Shown piece by piece: positions 46,237 through 56,394 of a stretch of DNA of 64,000 nucleotides. The position numbers and the translations under genes were made by a program. The notes under the pieces are model-generated. The model made no database searches, was not told where the DNA came from, and saw only the letters and a list, made by a program, of their open reading frames with translations. The stretch lies in assembly GCA_039720395.1 (NCBI GenBank), contig CM077820.1, forward strand, positions 16,012,161 through 16,076,160. Direction: 5' to 3'. This stretch comes from Liquidambar formosana (lineage: Eukaryota; Streptophyta; Magnoliopsida; Saxifragales; Altingiaceae). Each line of letters opens with the position of its first letter. Positions within the stretch are counted from its first letter, which is position 1.

Positions 46237-46889
46237 TGTCTCTTTTCTCTCCTCTATGGATATTTATGGCATGGATATAGATCCTAGGAACGATGTCCCC
46301 CCGGAGCTCGTTGAGCAAAGGAAAAGGGGCGTCACCGAACCTAATATGGATGAATTGGAATCAATCAACTTAGGGACGAATGAATTGCCAAGAATAGTTA
46401 AAATTGGGAAAACCCTCTCCCCCGTTGAAAAAGAAAAGATGATCTCCCTCTTGAAAGCCAACATTTGCATGGTCTTATGAAGACATGCCTGGCATTGACC
46501 CCGATATTGTGCAACACTATATCCCCACCAATTCCCTAAAGAAGCCGGTAAAGCAGAAACTCAGAAGATTAAAACCAGAATGGGCTCTAAAAGTAAAAGA
46601 AGAGGTAACTAAACAACTAGACGCGGGTTTCCTCCAAGTTGTGGAGTACCCCGAGTGGTTGTCGAATATAGTGCCTGTGCCTAAAAAAGATGGGAAAGTA
46701 AGGATGTGTGTCGATTTCCGAGATCTCAACGCCGCGAGCCCTAAGGATGACTTTCCTTTACCCCATATCGACGTGTTGGTGGATAGTACAGTGGGACATG
46801 CACTCCTCTCCTTCATGGACGGATTCTCCGGGTATAACCAGATAAAGATGGCGCCTCAAGACATGGAGAAAACAGCCTTTATCACGTAA
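46237..46889 (+). pseudogene. Gypsy RT, N-terminal half, frameshift and stop
   Basis: It opens with MDIYGMDIDPRNDVPPELVE. A frameshift near 46468 follows, where NICM... becomes WSYEDMPGIDPDIV in the next frame. Next come the RT fingers and palm: GFLQVVEYPEWLSNIVPVPK, KDGKVRMCVDFRDLNAASPK and SFMDGFSGYNQIKMA. A TAA at 46887-46889 ends the frame before WGTYCYKVMPFGL. Confidence 0.88.
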
Positions 46890-49607
46890 TGGGGAACGTA
46901 CTGTTACAAGGTAATGCCTTTTGGCTTAAGAAACGCTGGGGCTACTTACCAAAGAGCAGCTACGACCTTATTGCATGATATGATCTATAAGGAAGTCGAG
47001 GTTTATGTCGATGATATGATCGTAAAGTCCGTGGATAGAGAAGGGCATTTCAAGGCACTAGAGAAATTCCTAGAGCGAGCAAAAAAGTACAATCTCCGTC
47101 TCAACCCACAGAAGTGCGCTTTTGGTGTCACTGCAGGCAAGTTATTGGGGTTTATGATCACTCAGAGAGGTATCGAAGTGGACCCAGGGAAGATAAAAGC
47201 TATTGTGGAGATGGAGCCGCCTAGCACTGAGAAGCAGATCCGGGGTTTTCTGGGAAGAGTTCAATACATAAGCCGATTCATTGCCAACTTAACCATGGTT
47301 TGCGAACCAATCTTCAAATTACTTAAGAAAGGTGTGCCAAAAGTATGGAACGAAGAATGCCAAGAGGCCTTTGAGACCATTAAGAGATACTTGAGCAATC
47401 CTCCAATCTTAGTTCCCCCACGGCAAGGTGTGCCACTTTTGTTATACTTAATGGTCACCGAAACCGCGACGGGGGCTATGTTAGCTCAATATCTCGAAGG
47501 GTCTACAAAGGAGAATTCCATCTATTACTTAAGCAAGAAAATGACAGACTATGAAGTGAAGTACAATGCGATTGAAAAAGCTTGTGTGGCACTAGTATGG
47601 GCGACGCAGAAACTCCGACACTACATGATGTCCTTCGAAGTGTTCTTGATAAATCGCATGGACCCGTTGAAGTACCTGGTAGAAAGGCCAGTATTGTCAT
47701 TCAGAACTGCTCGATGGTCAATTCTCCTCAATGAATTCGACATCAAGTACGTGAATCAGAAGTCTATCAAGGGAAGCGTCATCGCAGACTACCTAGCCAG
47801 CTGTCCGGTGTCATCATCCGCTCCGTTCAACGATCAATTCCCAGATGAGGACGTGCTAGAGATTGGTAGAAAAACTTGGAGAGTATACTTCGATGGGGCA
47901 GCCAATAAGAAAGGTTATGGGATAGGAGTCCTGCTGGTCTCACCCGAAGAGGCATTTACACCGTTAGCGGTCAAGTTGGGGTTCGAAGCTACCAACAACA
48001 TTGCTGAGTATGAGGCCTGTATCCTAGCACTGGAAGCGGCACTTGAATTGGGGATCAAAGAATTGGAAGTGTTCGGGGACTCGGCACTAATCATCGGTCA
48101 GATAAAAGGGGAATGGAAAACTCGAGATGAGAAGCTGCTACCCTACCATGCCTACCTGGAAGCTCTAACCAAGGAGTTCTCAGAGATAGAATTTAACTAC
48201 CTTTCAAGGAACAAGAACCAGTTTGCCGATGCCTTGGCGACCCTAGCATCCATGGTGGAGATACCTGAAGGGGGAAATGTGAAGCCGTTGGTGATAGAAT
48301 GCCGAGACAAGCCTGTGTACTGTTGTGCAATCCGAGGAGGAGAGGTAAATGATGGCCACCCGTGGTTCCATGACATAATGAAGTTCATTGAAGAAAGGGA
48401 GTACCCAGAAGGAGCATCTCGCATTGATAGAAAAACCCTAAGGCGATTGGCAAGTCACTATGTACTTTGTGGAGGAAAGCTATATCAAAGGTCATACGAC
48501 GGGATCCACCTGCTGTGTGTCACCGAGGAGGAAGCCGAGCATCTGATTAAAGAAATCCATGAAGGAACAGGGGCTCCGCACATGAACGGCTATATGTTGG
48601 CTAAGAAAATCATGAGGCTAGGCTATTATTGGTCCACCATGGAAAGAGACTGCCACGCACATGTCAAGAAGTGCCACAAATGCCAACTGTTCGCCAGTGG
48701 ACAACATTTGCCTTCTATGCCTTTAACGAGTATGTCATCACCTTGGCCATTCGCGGTATGGGGGATAGATATCATCGGACAGATCAAGCCAAAGGCATCA
48801 AATGGGCATGAATACATCCTGGTCGCCATCGACTACTTCACTAAGTGGGTAGAAGCAGCGTCCTTCAAGACCTTGAATTCCAAGAAGGTAGCACAGTTCA
48901 TACAGCACAGCATCATCTATCGATATGGGGTACCGCATGAAGTTATCTCAGACAATGGCCAGCACTTTCAGAAAGAAACCCATGAGCTCTTGCAAAAGTA
49001 TGGCATAGTTCACCATCTGTCGTCGCCATACCGTCCTCAGACTAATGGAGCGGTGGAAGCAGCTAACAAGAACATCAAGAAGATACTACAGAAGACTGCG
49101 GACTCACACACAGACTGGCATGAGAAGTTGCCATTGGCTCTATGGGGTTACAGAACATCAATAAGGTCGTCAACAGGGGCTACCCCTTATTCTCTAGTTT
49201 ATGGAATGGAGGCCGTGTTGCCAGTTGAATTGGAAGTTCCTTCACTAAGAGTTGCCGTGGAGAGCCAGATAACAGAAGTGGACTGGGTTAAGAGCCGCTA
49301 TGATGAGTTAGCTTTACTGGATGAAAGGCGTTTAAGGGCGCTGTATCATGTTCAGGGGTATCAACGGAGAGTTGCCAGAGCATTCAACAAGCATGTCAAA
49401 GATCGAGGTCTAAAGAAAGGGGATGTAGTGCTGAAAGAAATCAGAGTTCCAGTGTTCGATCCGCGGGGAAAATTCAAGCCAAGTTGGGGTGGGCCATACA
49501 TTATCAAAGAGATATTGCCAGCAGGGGCTGTTCGCCTCATGGATTTAGATGGAATTGAGTTCGCTCGTCCAACTAATTTGGATCAATTGAAGAAATATCA
49601 TGTTTGA
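46890..49607 (+). pseudogene. Gypsy RT, two RNase H domains and integrase
   Basis: The frame continues from the stop at 46887 without further breaks for about 900 codons. It holds the RT palm with catalytic YVDD (EVYVDDMIVKS), a degenerate gypsy RNase H (LLYLMVTETATGAML, where the usual aspartate is absent), and a second RNase H of archaeal/plant type with intact acidic motifs (RVYFDGAANKKGYGIG, NNIAEYEACILALEAAL, FGDSALIIGQ). Then comes integrase: H-H-C-C zinc region (HEGTGAPHMNG...CHKCQLF) and the DDE core (WGIDIIGQ, VISDNGQHF, TNGAVEAANK), ending NLDQLKKYHV. Integrase joins the cDNA into the genome. The dual RNase H marks the Tat/Ogre lineage. Confidence 0.92.
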
Positions 49608-49965
49608 AGCCTGCTAGGTTGAAAACCCGTAAGGGCGGCCTAGGCAAAAGTTAAAGCATAAGAACTACGTAAGACCTGATTCTCCATTCAAAAACAAAAA
49701 AACAAAAAAACAAAAAAACAAAACAAAAAAAAACAAAACAAAACAAAAAAAAAAAACAAAAAAAAAAAGAAGAAAAAAAAAACCATGGAGATACGTAGGC
49801 AACCCATAAAGTTACCTTGTGTGCGGTCTAAATCAAACAACAAAATCCCAAATTTAATTTATTATTGGCAATTTATTCAAAACTAAAATTGATTGACATA
49901 GCAATTCATTGGTATTAAGTAAAAGAACTATAAATATGCCATAAATATCCTATTCTATTGAGTCT
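49608..49965 (+). other. Spacer with CAAAA-rich low-complexity tract
   Basis: Between integrase and the antisense ORF. 49690-49782 is built of CAAAAA units. Around it are ATACGTAGGCAACCC and ACCTTGTGTGCGGTC stretches with no recognised role. Confidence 0.6.
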
Positions 49966-51252
49966 TCAGTTTTTCTTGGGCTTCTTTGCAGCTCGCTCTT
50001 CAGCTTTCTTCTCCTCTCTTGCATGTCTTCTTTTCTTCCTCAAGTCGTGTTCATAAGCTGCTGTCACTGCTTCCATAATATCTTCTCTGCAAGGTCTAAG
50101 TTCATTGTTCTTGATAAGTCCAAAAATCCTTTCTCTTCGAGTAGTCTCTCTCTCACCTAAATTGCTTTTCAACCATTCCTTATACTCGGGGCTCATCATA
50201 TACGGACCATCAGTATTCGTAACTTGGGTTAGTATCAACTTGCTAGGCCATCGGTCCTTCGCCCAAGTCACTACAGAAAGACCCGCGGGCACCACAGGAT
50301 AGTCACCTTTCAAGGAAGTAGGTATGGTTTGCATGGCACCCATCTGACGCAGAACCCTTGAAGGCCAATAGAAGGAAGTAGACCTCAGTCCTATGAGTCT
50401 CACCATGGTGCATCCAGAAGTCCGCAGAAGCACCTGGTCACTGCAACCCCATATGAATACAAACCACTTGACACTCCTCCAAGAAAGGGTTTGGAAGTAA
50501 CCTAGCCAATCTCTCAATGAAAATTGCCCAGGTAGTTCAATGCGGCGAAGGCAATAATGCTGGGGCTTGTATGGTGTAATGGCAACTGGTGACAAGAAAT
50601 TCAGTCTTTCAAGCAACCACATCTGCAGTAGAATGGGGCTACCTCCTAAAGGAACCTTTGGGTCCTCATGAGTTTTATCCAAACCATTCAGGGTTTCAGC
50701 TAGCACCATGGGAATCAAGTTATGGCCCTTGGCAAGGAGAGGAATCAAGTCACAGATTTGAATAGGAACATGTGGAGTACCAGTGGAAATAAGAAAACGA
50801 CCAATGAGGCAAAAGGCAAGAGTATGCTTAATTGGAAAGGTAAAATTCAGAATACCTTTACTATCATAAGCTAAAAAAGAGGTTGCCAATTTCATCAAGT
50901 CTACCACATGGTCCTTTACAAACGTAGAGGCATATTGTGGGTGAATCCCAAGTAGATTGGAGAAAGAAGTAAGAAAGCTTGGGCGAGGAGTAGGGAGAAT
51001 GAAAGGACCTATCGTTGAAACTCCATACAATGCACAGAATTCCTCCATGGTTGGGCACAGTTCTTCATAGTTGAAGCGGAACACATGAACTTGAGGATCC
51101 CAAAAATATGTAGCAGCAGTCAAGAGGTTCGTTTCAAGCCTCACATGCCTCAAGGAGAGCAATGGATCCAAGCCAAAGCACTTGAACTCAGATTTTGCTT
51201 CAGCACTCATAACTCTCAAAAACCCTCCTAAAAATTTGTCTAGAGCCTCCAT
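49966..51252 (-). CDS. Antisense accessory ORF of the gypsy element (plant mobile domain-like)
   Basis: An uninterrupted 428-codon ORF on the strand opposite to gag-pol, starting at ATG 51252. It begins MEALDKFLGGFLRVMSAEAK, has FDPLLSLRHVRLETNLLTAA-like and YFWDPQVHVFRFNYEELCPT segments (the recurring "W-P-HVF-F---E-CP--EEF" pattern), and ends in a basic tail (RKKRR...AAKKPKK) that could be nuclear-localising. This resembles the plant mobile domain / DUF7745-type proteins found in plant genomes and in antisense position near the 3' end of Tat-lineage elements such as Grande; assignment from memory. A TATA box lies about 50 bp upstream. It is the longest undamaged complete ORF in the element, while the sense ORFs have stops. 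Function unknown. Confidence 0.78.
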   Translation of the reverse strand: MEALDKFLGGFLRVMSAEAKSEFKCFGLDPLLSLRHVRLETNLLTAATYFWDPQVHVFRFNYEELCPTMEEFCALYGVSTIGPFILPTPRPSFLTSFSNLLGIHPQYASTFVKDHVVDLMKLATSFLAYDSKGILNFTFPIKHTLAFCLIGRFLISTGTPHVPIQICDLIPLLAKGHNLIPMVLAETLNGLDKTHEDPKVPLGGSPILLQMWLLERLNFLSPVAITPYKPQHYCLRRIELPGQFSLRDWLGYFQTLSWRSVKWFVFIWGCSDQVLLRTSGCTMVRLIGLRSTSFYWPSRVLRQMGAMQTIPTSLKGDYPVVPAGLSVVTWAKDRWPSKLILTQVTNTDGPYMMSPEYKEWLKSNLGERETTRRERIFGLIKNNELRPCREDIMEAVTAAYEHDLRKKRRHAREEKKAEERAAKKPKKN

Positions 51253-51300
51253 AATTTCTAATGAATGAATACAAGTAGGTTTAGGAACCTCTTGGATGTG

Positions 51301-51308
51301 TTTTTATA
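51301..51308 (-). promoter_or_regulatory. TATA box of the antisense ORF
   Basis: On the minus strand CCCTATAAAAACACATCC lies 49-56 bp before the ATG at 51252, a normal distance for a plant TATA box plus short leader. Confidence 0.6.
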
Positions 51309-51312
51309 GGGA

Positions 51313-51735
51313 AAAGGTCACAAATCCAAGTTCAAATAGGAAAAAACCCATCAGAATAGGAAGTTTCCTATTCAAAGTGGGATTTCCGCTTTGGGCTCGG
51401 GTAACCACCCAGGCCTGGGCGGCTAGCCTCCCGAGGCCTGGTGGTCACCCAAGCCACTTTGTTTTGGTTTTGCTTCTCGCTTTGTCTCGCCTTGACGCGT
51501 GATCAAACCTCCTTCCAAATGAGATATTCAACACTTTTTGAGCTTAAAATCAATCAAATTCCATCTTGAAATCAATTCCTTGAATTGATTTTATGTTCAA
51601 AAGGGTTGAATATATTTCCCTTGTGTCATGCCAACTCAAGTGACAATGTGTTAAGTCACTTTCCTCTTGCACCATGCCTGTTCAATCTTGATAAATTGAT
51701 CATATATCCTCATTTCAAATCTTGATTTTTCATCC
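51313..51735. other. Spacer between antisense ORF promoter and hairpin array
   Basis: Presumed upstream region of the antisense gene. 51395-51500 is GC-rich (GGCCTGGGCGGCTAGCCTCC). No ORF or element recognised. Confidence 0.5.
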
Positions 51736-52226
51736 CACTTGGTTGAATATACTCATCACTTGAATATATTCTTCCATTTCAAAAGTGTATTCACTCTTTG
51801 AATATGCTTCTCGGTTTCAAATTCTCATTCCCTATCCTACTTGGTTGAATATATTCATCACTTGAATATATTTTTCCATTTCAAAAGTGTATTCACCCTT
51901 TTAATATGCTTCTCAGTTTCAAATTCTCATTTTCTATCATACTTGGTTGAATATATTCATCACTTGAATATATTCTTCCATTTCAAAAGCATGTTCACCC
52001 ATTGAATATGCTTCCTAGTTTCAGATCCTCATTATCACTTACTTGGTTAAATATATTCATCACTTGAATATATTTCTCCATTTCAATGGTATGTTCATCA
52101 CTTGAACATACTTCTCAGATATTTTGTCACTTACTTGGTTAAGTATATCCATCGCTTGGGTACACTTCTCCATTTCAATGGTATGTTCATCACTTGAACA
52201 TACTTCTCAGATCATTTGTCACTTAC
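51736..52226 (+). repeat. 3' tandem-repeat array, part 1
   Basis: Units of about 102 bp (51737, 51839, 51941) and then shorter ones, each starting near ACTTGGTTGAATATATTC and containing CATCACTTGAATATATT, CCATTTCAAAAGTGT and CTTCTCAG-like words. Each unit holds two inverted repeats around a CATCACTTG-type centre. The array is cut by LTR3 and resumes at 55016. Confidence 0.85.
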
Positions 52227-55015
52227 TGTCACACCCCATTTTTGCACCACCTTACTAGGGCTCATCATTTCATGCATGTTTTTGTTTTGTTTTTGAGTCT
52301 AGTCACTTGCATTAGTTTTCTAGAGTCACAAGGACAATGGATATGAATTTTGGTTCAAATTGGAGTTGATCTTGAGGGATAATAAGAGCTTTTGTGACTT
52401 GAGGGGCATAATCGTCTTTTAAGTCCCAAACTTTTCATTTGACCTTGAAATGATCTCCAAATTGTCAATTAGAGTTCATATGGATGCATAAGAGGTATTT
52501 CTAGGTTCAATTTGGTAAGTCAATGGCTCGGGATTAAAATGGCTCGATGTAGTTCAAGTTGGTTAATTGACCCTTCCTTGGGTTAGCTCTAATTGACTCA
52601 CAATTACCAACCAAATCTTTTCAAATTGACTTTCATTAGTCATCATTTTACCCTCAAAAGTGTTTCATGAAGTTCATCTTAAGTCCCGTGGCCCTGATGA
52701 TGAGTTTAGTGTGGTTATTTACGGATTATCCTTGAAGAATTAGTGCGAATCACAGCATGAGATTTTTGGTTAAAATGAAAAGAAAATTATTTTATTAAAT
52801 TAGCCATTTTTATCATGACACTAACACGTGTACGTATGTGATGAGTGTGTGTACGCACATACGATACATGTGCATGCGTGTTAGCGGTCAGTCTCCCAAT
52901 TTTTATAAAAGACAATTTCCTTTTCCTATTCAGATTAGAAGTCTTTTATCATTATAAAATACCTTTTGATTATTCTCCAAAAAAACCTAGTCCAGGAAGG
53001 AAAGGGAAACTCCAGATTTCAGCTATAAATACTCTCGTAATGTCTTTAAACAAGGAAGAGGGGAAGAGGGTTTGGAGGGAGTGAAATTCGTCATAATTCA
53101 GCAGCAGATTTTCTGAAAACCAGCAGTCGTATTTTAATCATAACTTTTTCATCCGAAGTCCGAATTTGATGAAATTGGTCTTGTTAGAAAGATAATTCAA
53201 TTCTCTACAACTTTGTATTTCACAAGCTTTGTCCAAATCCAACGTTTTCATACCCAAAAACGCGATTGAAGTTGCTGCTGATGCAAAGTGACGAGAATCA
53301 CTTTTTCTTTTCTCTTGTTCTCTTTTTGTTTTCTATTTCTTTTCAAAGTTGAGTGAGTTTTGATCTCTTTGCTGTGATACCACTTTGACAAAGAGGAGGA
53401 TTCGTGTTGGTTTGATTCACTCTAAAGACCTGAGGAGCCACGAACAATTACAAACACAAGGGGAGCCACTTCCTAAGGTATTCTCCTTCTCTATTCAAGC
53501 TTAAACTAGGTTCTCATATGGGTTAGGCTTATTGCATGTTAAAGGTGACTTTTTTATCATGTATTAACACTCTAACTAGTTAATATACATGGAATATCTA
53601 TTTTTTATCTACTGATTAGCATGCTTTAGGGCTGTCCTTTAGGTTTTTAATGCATAGTTGTGATTCTTGTGCTCCTGTTTGTCCTTGTGCTAGGATTAGT
53701 GTCATTGCATGTTAGAGTTAGGATTTTCATCATGTTATATTGCTTTAGTTAGTTAATATGCATGATTTAATTTCTGTTTAGTTTGGTTTTAGCATGATTA
53801 AAGTATGTTTTGTATGTTTTTAAGCATATTTGTGAGTTTAGGGTTTTAGAGTCATTGTTTCGTGTTTGTTTTCATATAGCATGATAAAGTAGACTTTTTT
53901 ATTTGGTTTTTCTTCATGTTTGCTGTATATGTTTTTCATATGGAGTAAACATGATAGTTTTGCATGCATGTTAGTATGTTTTAGGGTTTTTATGCATGAT
54001 ATGGTTCTAGGAATATGTTAGGACTTATTATTGTTCGCTGTTTTTGCTATTGGCATGCTTAGTGGATGATTTTAGGTCATAATACTATTCTGTCCAGATT
54101 TGCATGTTAGTGTTTTCGCATGGTTTTGAGCACTTGTAAGGGTGCAAATAGGTGTGGTTTTTGTCCTGTGGCAAATAGGGCTGCTTATGTCTGAAATGGC
54201 TAAATGCTTGGAGCTAATTGCGCTCAGGTAAGTGGGTGTGAAGGTGCCCCAATTCACTTTTCTTCTTAACTCATTCTCTTCTCCCTATCTAGGGTTAATT
54301 TTTAATACAAGTCCTATGGTTTAATTAGAGGTTTCCTTAACCAACAAAATTCTGGTTTTTATTAAAGTTTCCATTTTGTGGATTTCTTTCCTAAAATCAA
54401 ACTTTCTATCAAATTCAACTCTTTTGATCAAATAAGGAAACCTAGGGTTTTAACCATAGGTTTATATTAGGTCTTAACCCTAATTCTAATCGAACTACAT
54501 GGACTTTGATCCATGTATTTCGTTGCATGGTACGTAGGCGCTCTTCGTGAGGCTCAAGTCCGTTCTAGGATCCAAGCATCCTAGGTTTATTTATGTTTTC
54601 TTTTCTTCTTTTTATTTTATGTTTTTATTTGCTTATTATGCATGGATGGATGAATGAAATATATGATATGCATGCAATTCTTGTGATGATATACTTGCTG
54701 ATTTTTGTATGGAAAGACTTTAATTTAGCCCAAATGAACTGAGAGACCGAAAGGGTGACATGGGTGCCTATAGGCTTTGCCTAGAACCTTCCCATGTCAT
54801 AACTTAGCCTCCGAATCCCCGATTTCTTTGGTTTTCAAAAGATTGGTTTTTGCCTTTCCTTTTTTATGGAGTCATTCAAATTGTTTTCCTAAAACAAACT
54901 ATTTTTAGGGTTTTCCTTGTTTCCTTTAAAAAATAAGGTGGCGACTCCTTTCCTTTTTCTTTTTCAAACCCACTTTCTTTTCAATCCCTCGTGGGCCCAA
55001 TTTCCGGGGTTCACA
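52227..55015 (+). mobile_element. Additional LTR of the same gypsy family (LTR3)
   Basis: 2789 bp, TGTCACACC to GGTTCACA, inside the 3' tandem array. It carries about 185-190 bp (about 52498-52682) that is absent from the other three LTRs at the same point. Flanks CTTAC and ATCCA do not match, so there is no target-site duplication. Roughly a dozen bases of the interrupted repeat unit seem lost at the right edge. It may be a solo LTR whose flank was deleted or a product of recombination between elements. Confidence 0.88.
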
Positions 55016-56290
55016 ATCCACCACTTGGGTATATTTTTTCCATTTCAATGGTATACTCATCACTTGAGTATACTTCTCAGATATTTTGCCACTTACTTGG
55101 TTAAGTATATCCATCGCTTGGGTATATTTCTCCATTTCAATGGTATGTTCATCACTTGAACATACTTCTCAGAATATTTGTCACTTACTTGGTTAAATAT
55201 ATTCATGAGTAGAATATATTTCTCCATTTCAATGGTGTACTCATCACTTGAGTACACTTCTCAGATTATTCTCTATCTTACTTGCTTAAGTATATCCATC
55301 GCTTGGATATATTTCTCTATTTCAATGGTATGTTTATCACTTAAACATACTTGTCACTTACTTGGTTAAGTATATCCATCACTTGGATATATTTCTCTAT
55401 TTCAATGGTATGTTTATCACTTAAACATACTTGTCACTTACTTGGTTAAGTATATTCGTGACTAGAATATATTTCTCCATTTCAATGGTGTACTCATCAC
55501 TTGAGTACACTTCTCAGATTATTCTTATCTTACTTGGTTAAATATATCCGTCGTTTGGATATATTTCTCCATCTCAATGGTATGCTCATCACTTGAGTGT
55601 ACTTCTCAGCTTACTTGGTTAAATATATCCATCACTTGGATACATTTCTCCATTTCAAAAGTATGTTCATCACTTGAACGTACTTCTCAGTCTTTTTCAA
55701 TCATTAAGTATACTCATCACTTGAGTATATTTCTCAGCATCTTTTTCATTACTTGGTTAAATATGTTCGTGACTTGAATATATTTCTCCATTTCAAAAGT
55801 ACACTCATCACTTGAATACACCTCTCAGATTATTCTTATCCTACTTGGTTAAAGATATCCATCGCTTGGATATATTTCTCCATTTCAATGGTATGCTCAC
55901 CACTTGAGTATACTTCTCAGATTTCATTCTCAGATTACTTGGTTAAATATATTCGTGACCTGAATATATTTCTCCATTTCAGTGGTATACTCATCACTTG
56001 AGTATACTTCTCAGATATTTTGTCACTTACTTGGTTGAGTATATCCATCGCTTGGATATATTTCTCCATTTCAAAAGTATGTTCATCACTTGAATGTGCT
56101 TCTCAGATTTCATTCTCATCACTTGGTTAAATATATTCGTGACTAGAATATATCTTTCCATTTCAAAAGTATGTTCATTCGTAGTGGCTTGAATATGCTT
56201 CTCTTATCAATTCTCAACCCTCAGTGGTTTAAGTATACTCATGACTTGAGTACACTTCCTTATTTCAGTCTCAGGTTTTCAACCTCCCAT
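55016..56290 (+). repeat. 3' tandem-repeat array, part 2 (covarying hairpins)
   Basis: Units of about 92 bp with constant words TTTCTCCATTTCAATGG, ATCACTT, ACTTCTCAG and CACTTACTTGGTTAA. Between them are paired variable arms: GTATACTC/GAGTATAC (55051-55073), GTATGTTC/GAACATAC (55143-55165), GTGTACTC/GAGTACAC (55235-55257), GTATGTTT/AAACATAC (55328-55350). The sense transcript would fold into a string of short stem-loops. Tandem repeats in the 3' UTR are known for Tat/Ogre elements. Confidence 0.88.
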
Positions 56291-56382
56291 CATTGTTGGT
56301 ATCAGTGTGTGATTTCTCCGGGCTTTTTGGCCAAAAATGGGTTGTTCTTTATCATTGGTTCACAAGTGTAACTTGTTCGCCA

Positions 56383-56394
56383 ATGAGGGGCTTC
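56383..56394 (+). other. Gypsy polypurine tract
   Basis: ATGAGGGGCTTC ends exactly at the 3' LTR start (56395). The GAGGGG core is the likely plus-strand primer. Confidence 0.7.

Noticed and set aside
51736..56290. CRISPR-like array of repeats with variable spacers
   Set aside because: Plant nuclear context and unit structure inside a retrotransposon 3' UTR; the variable parts are paired hairpin arms, not unique spacers.
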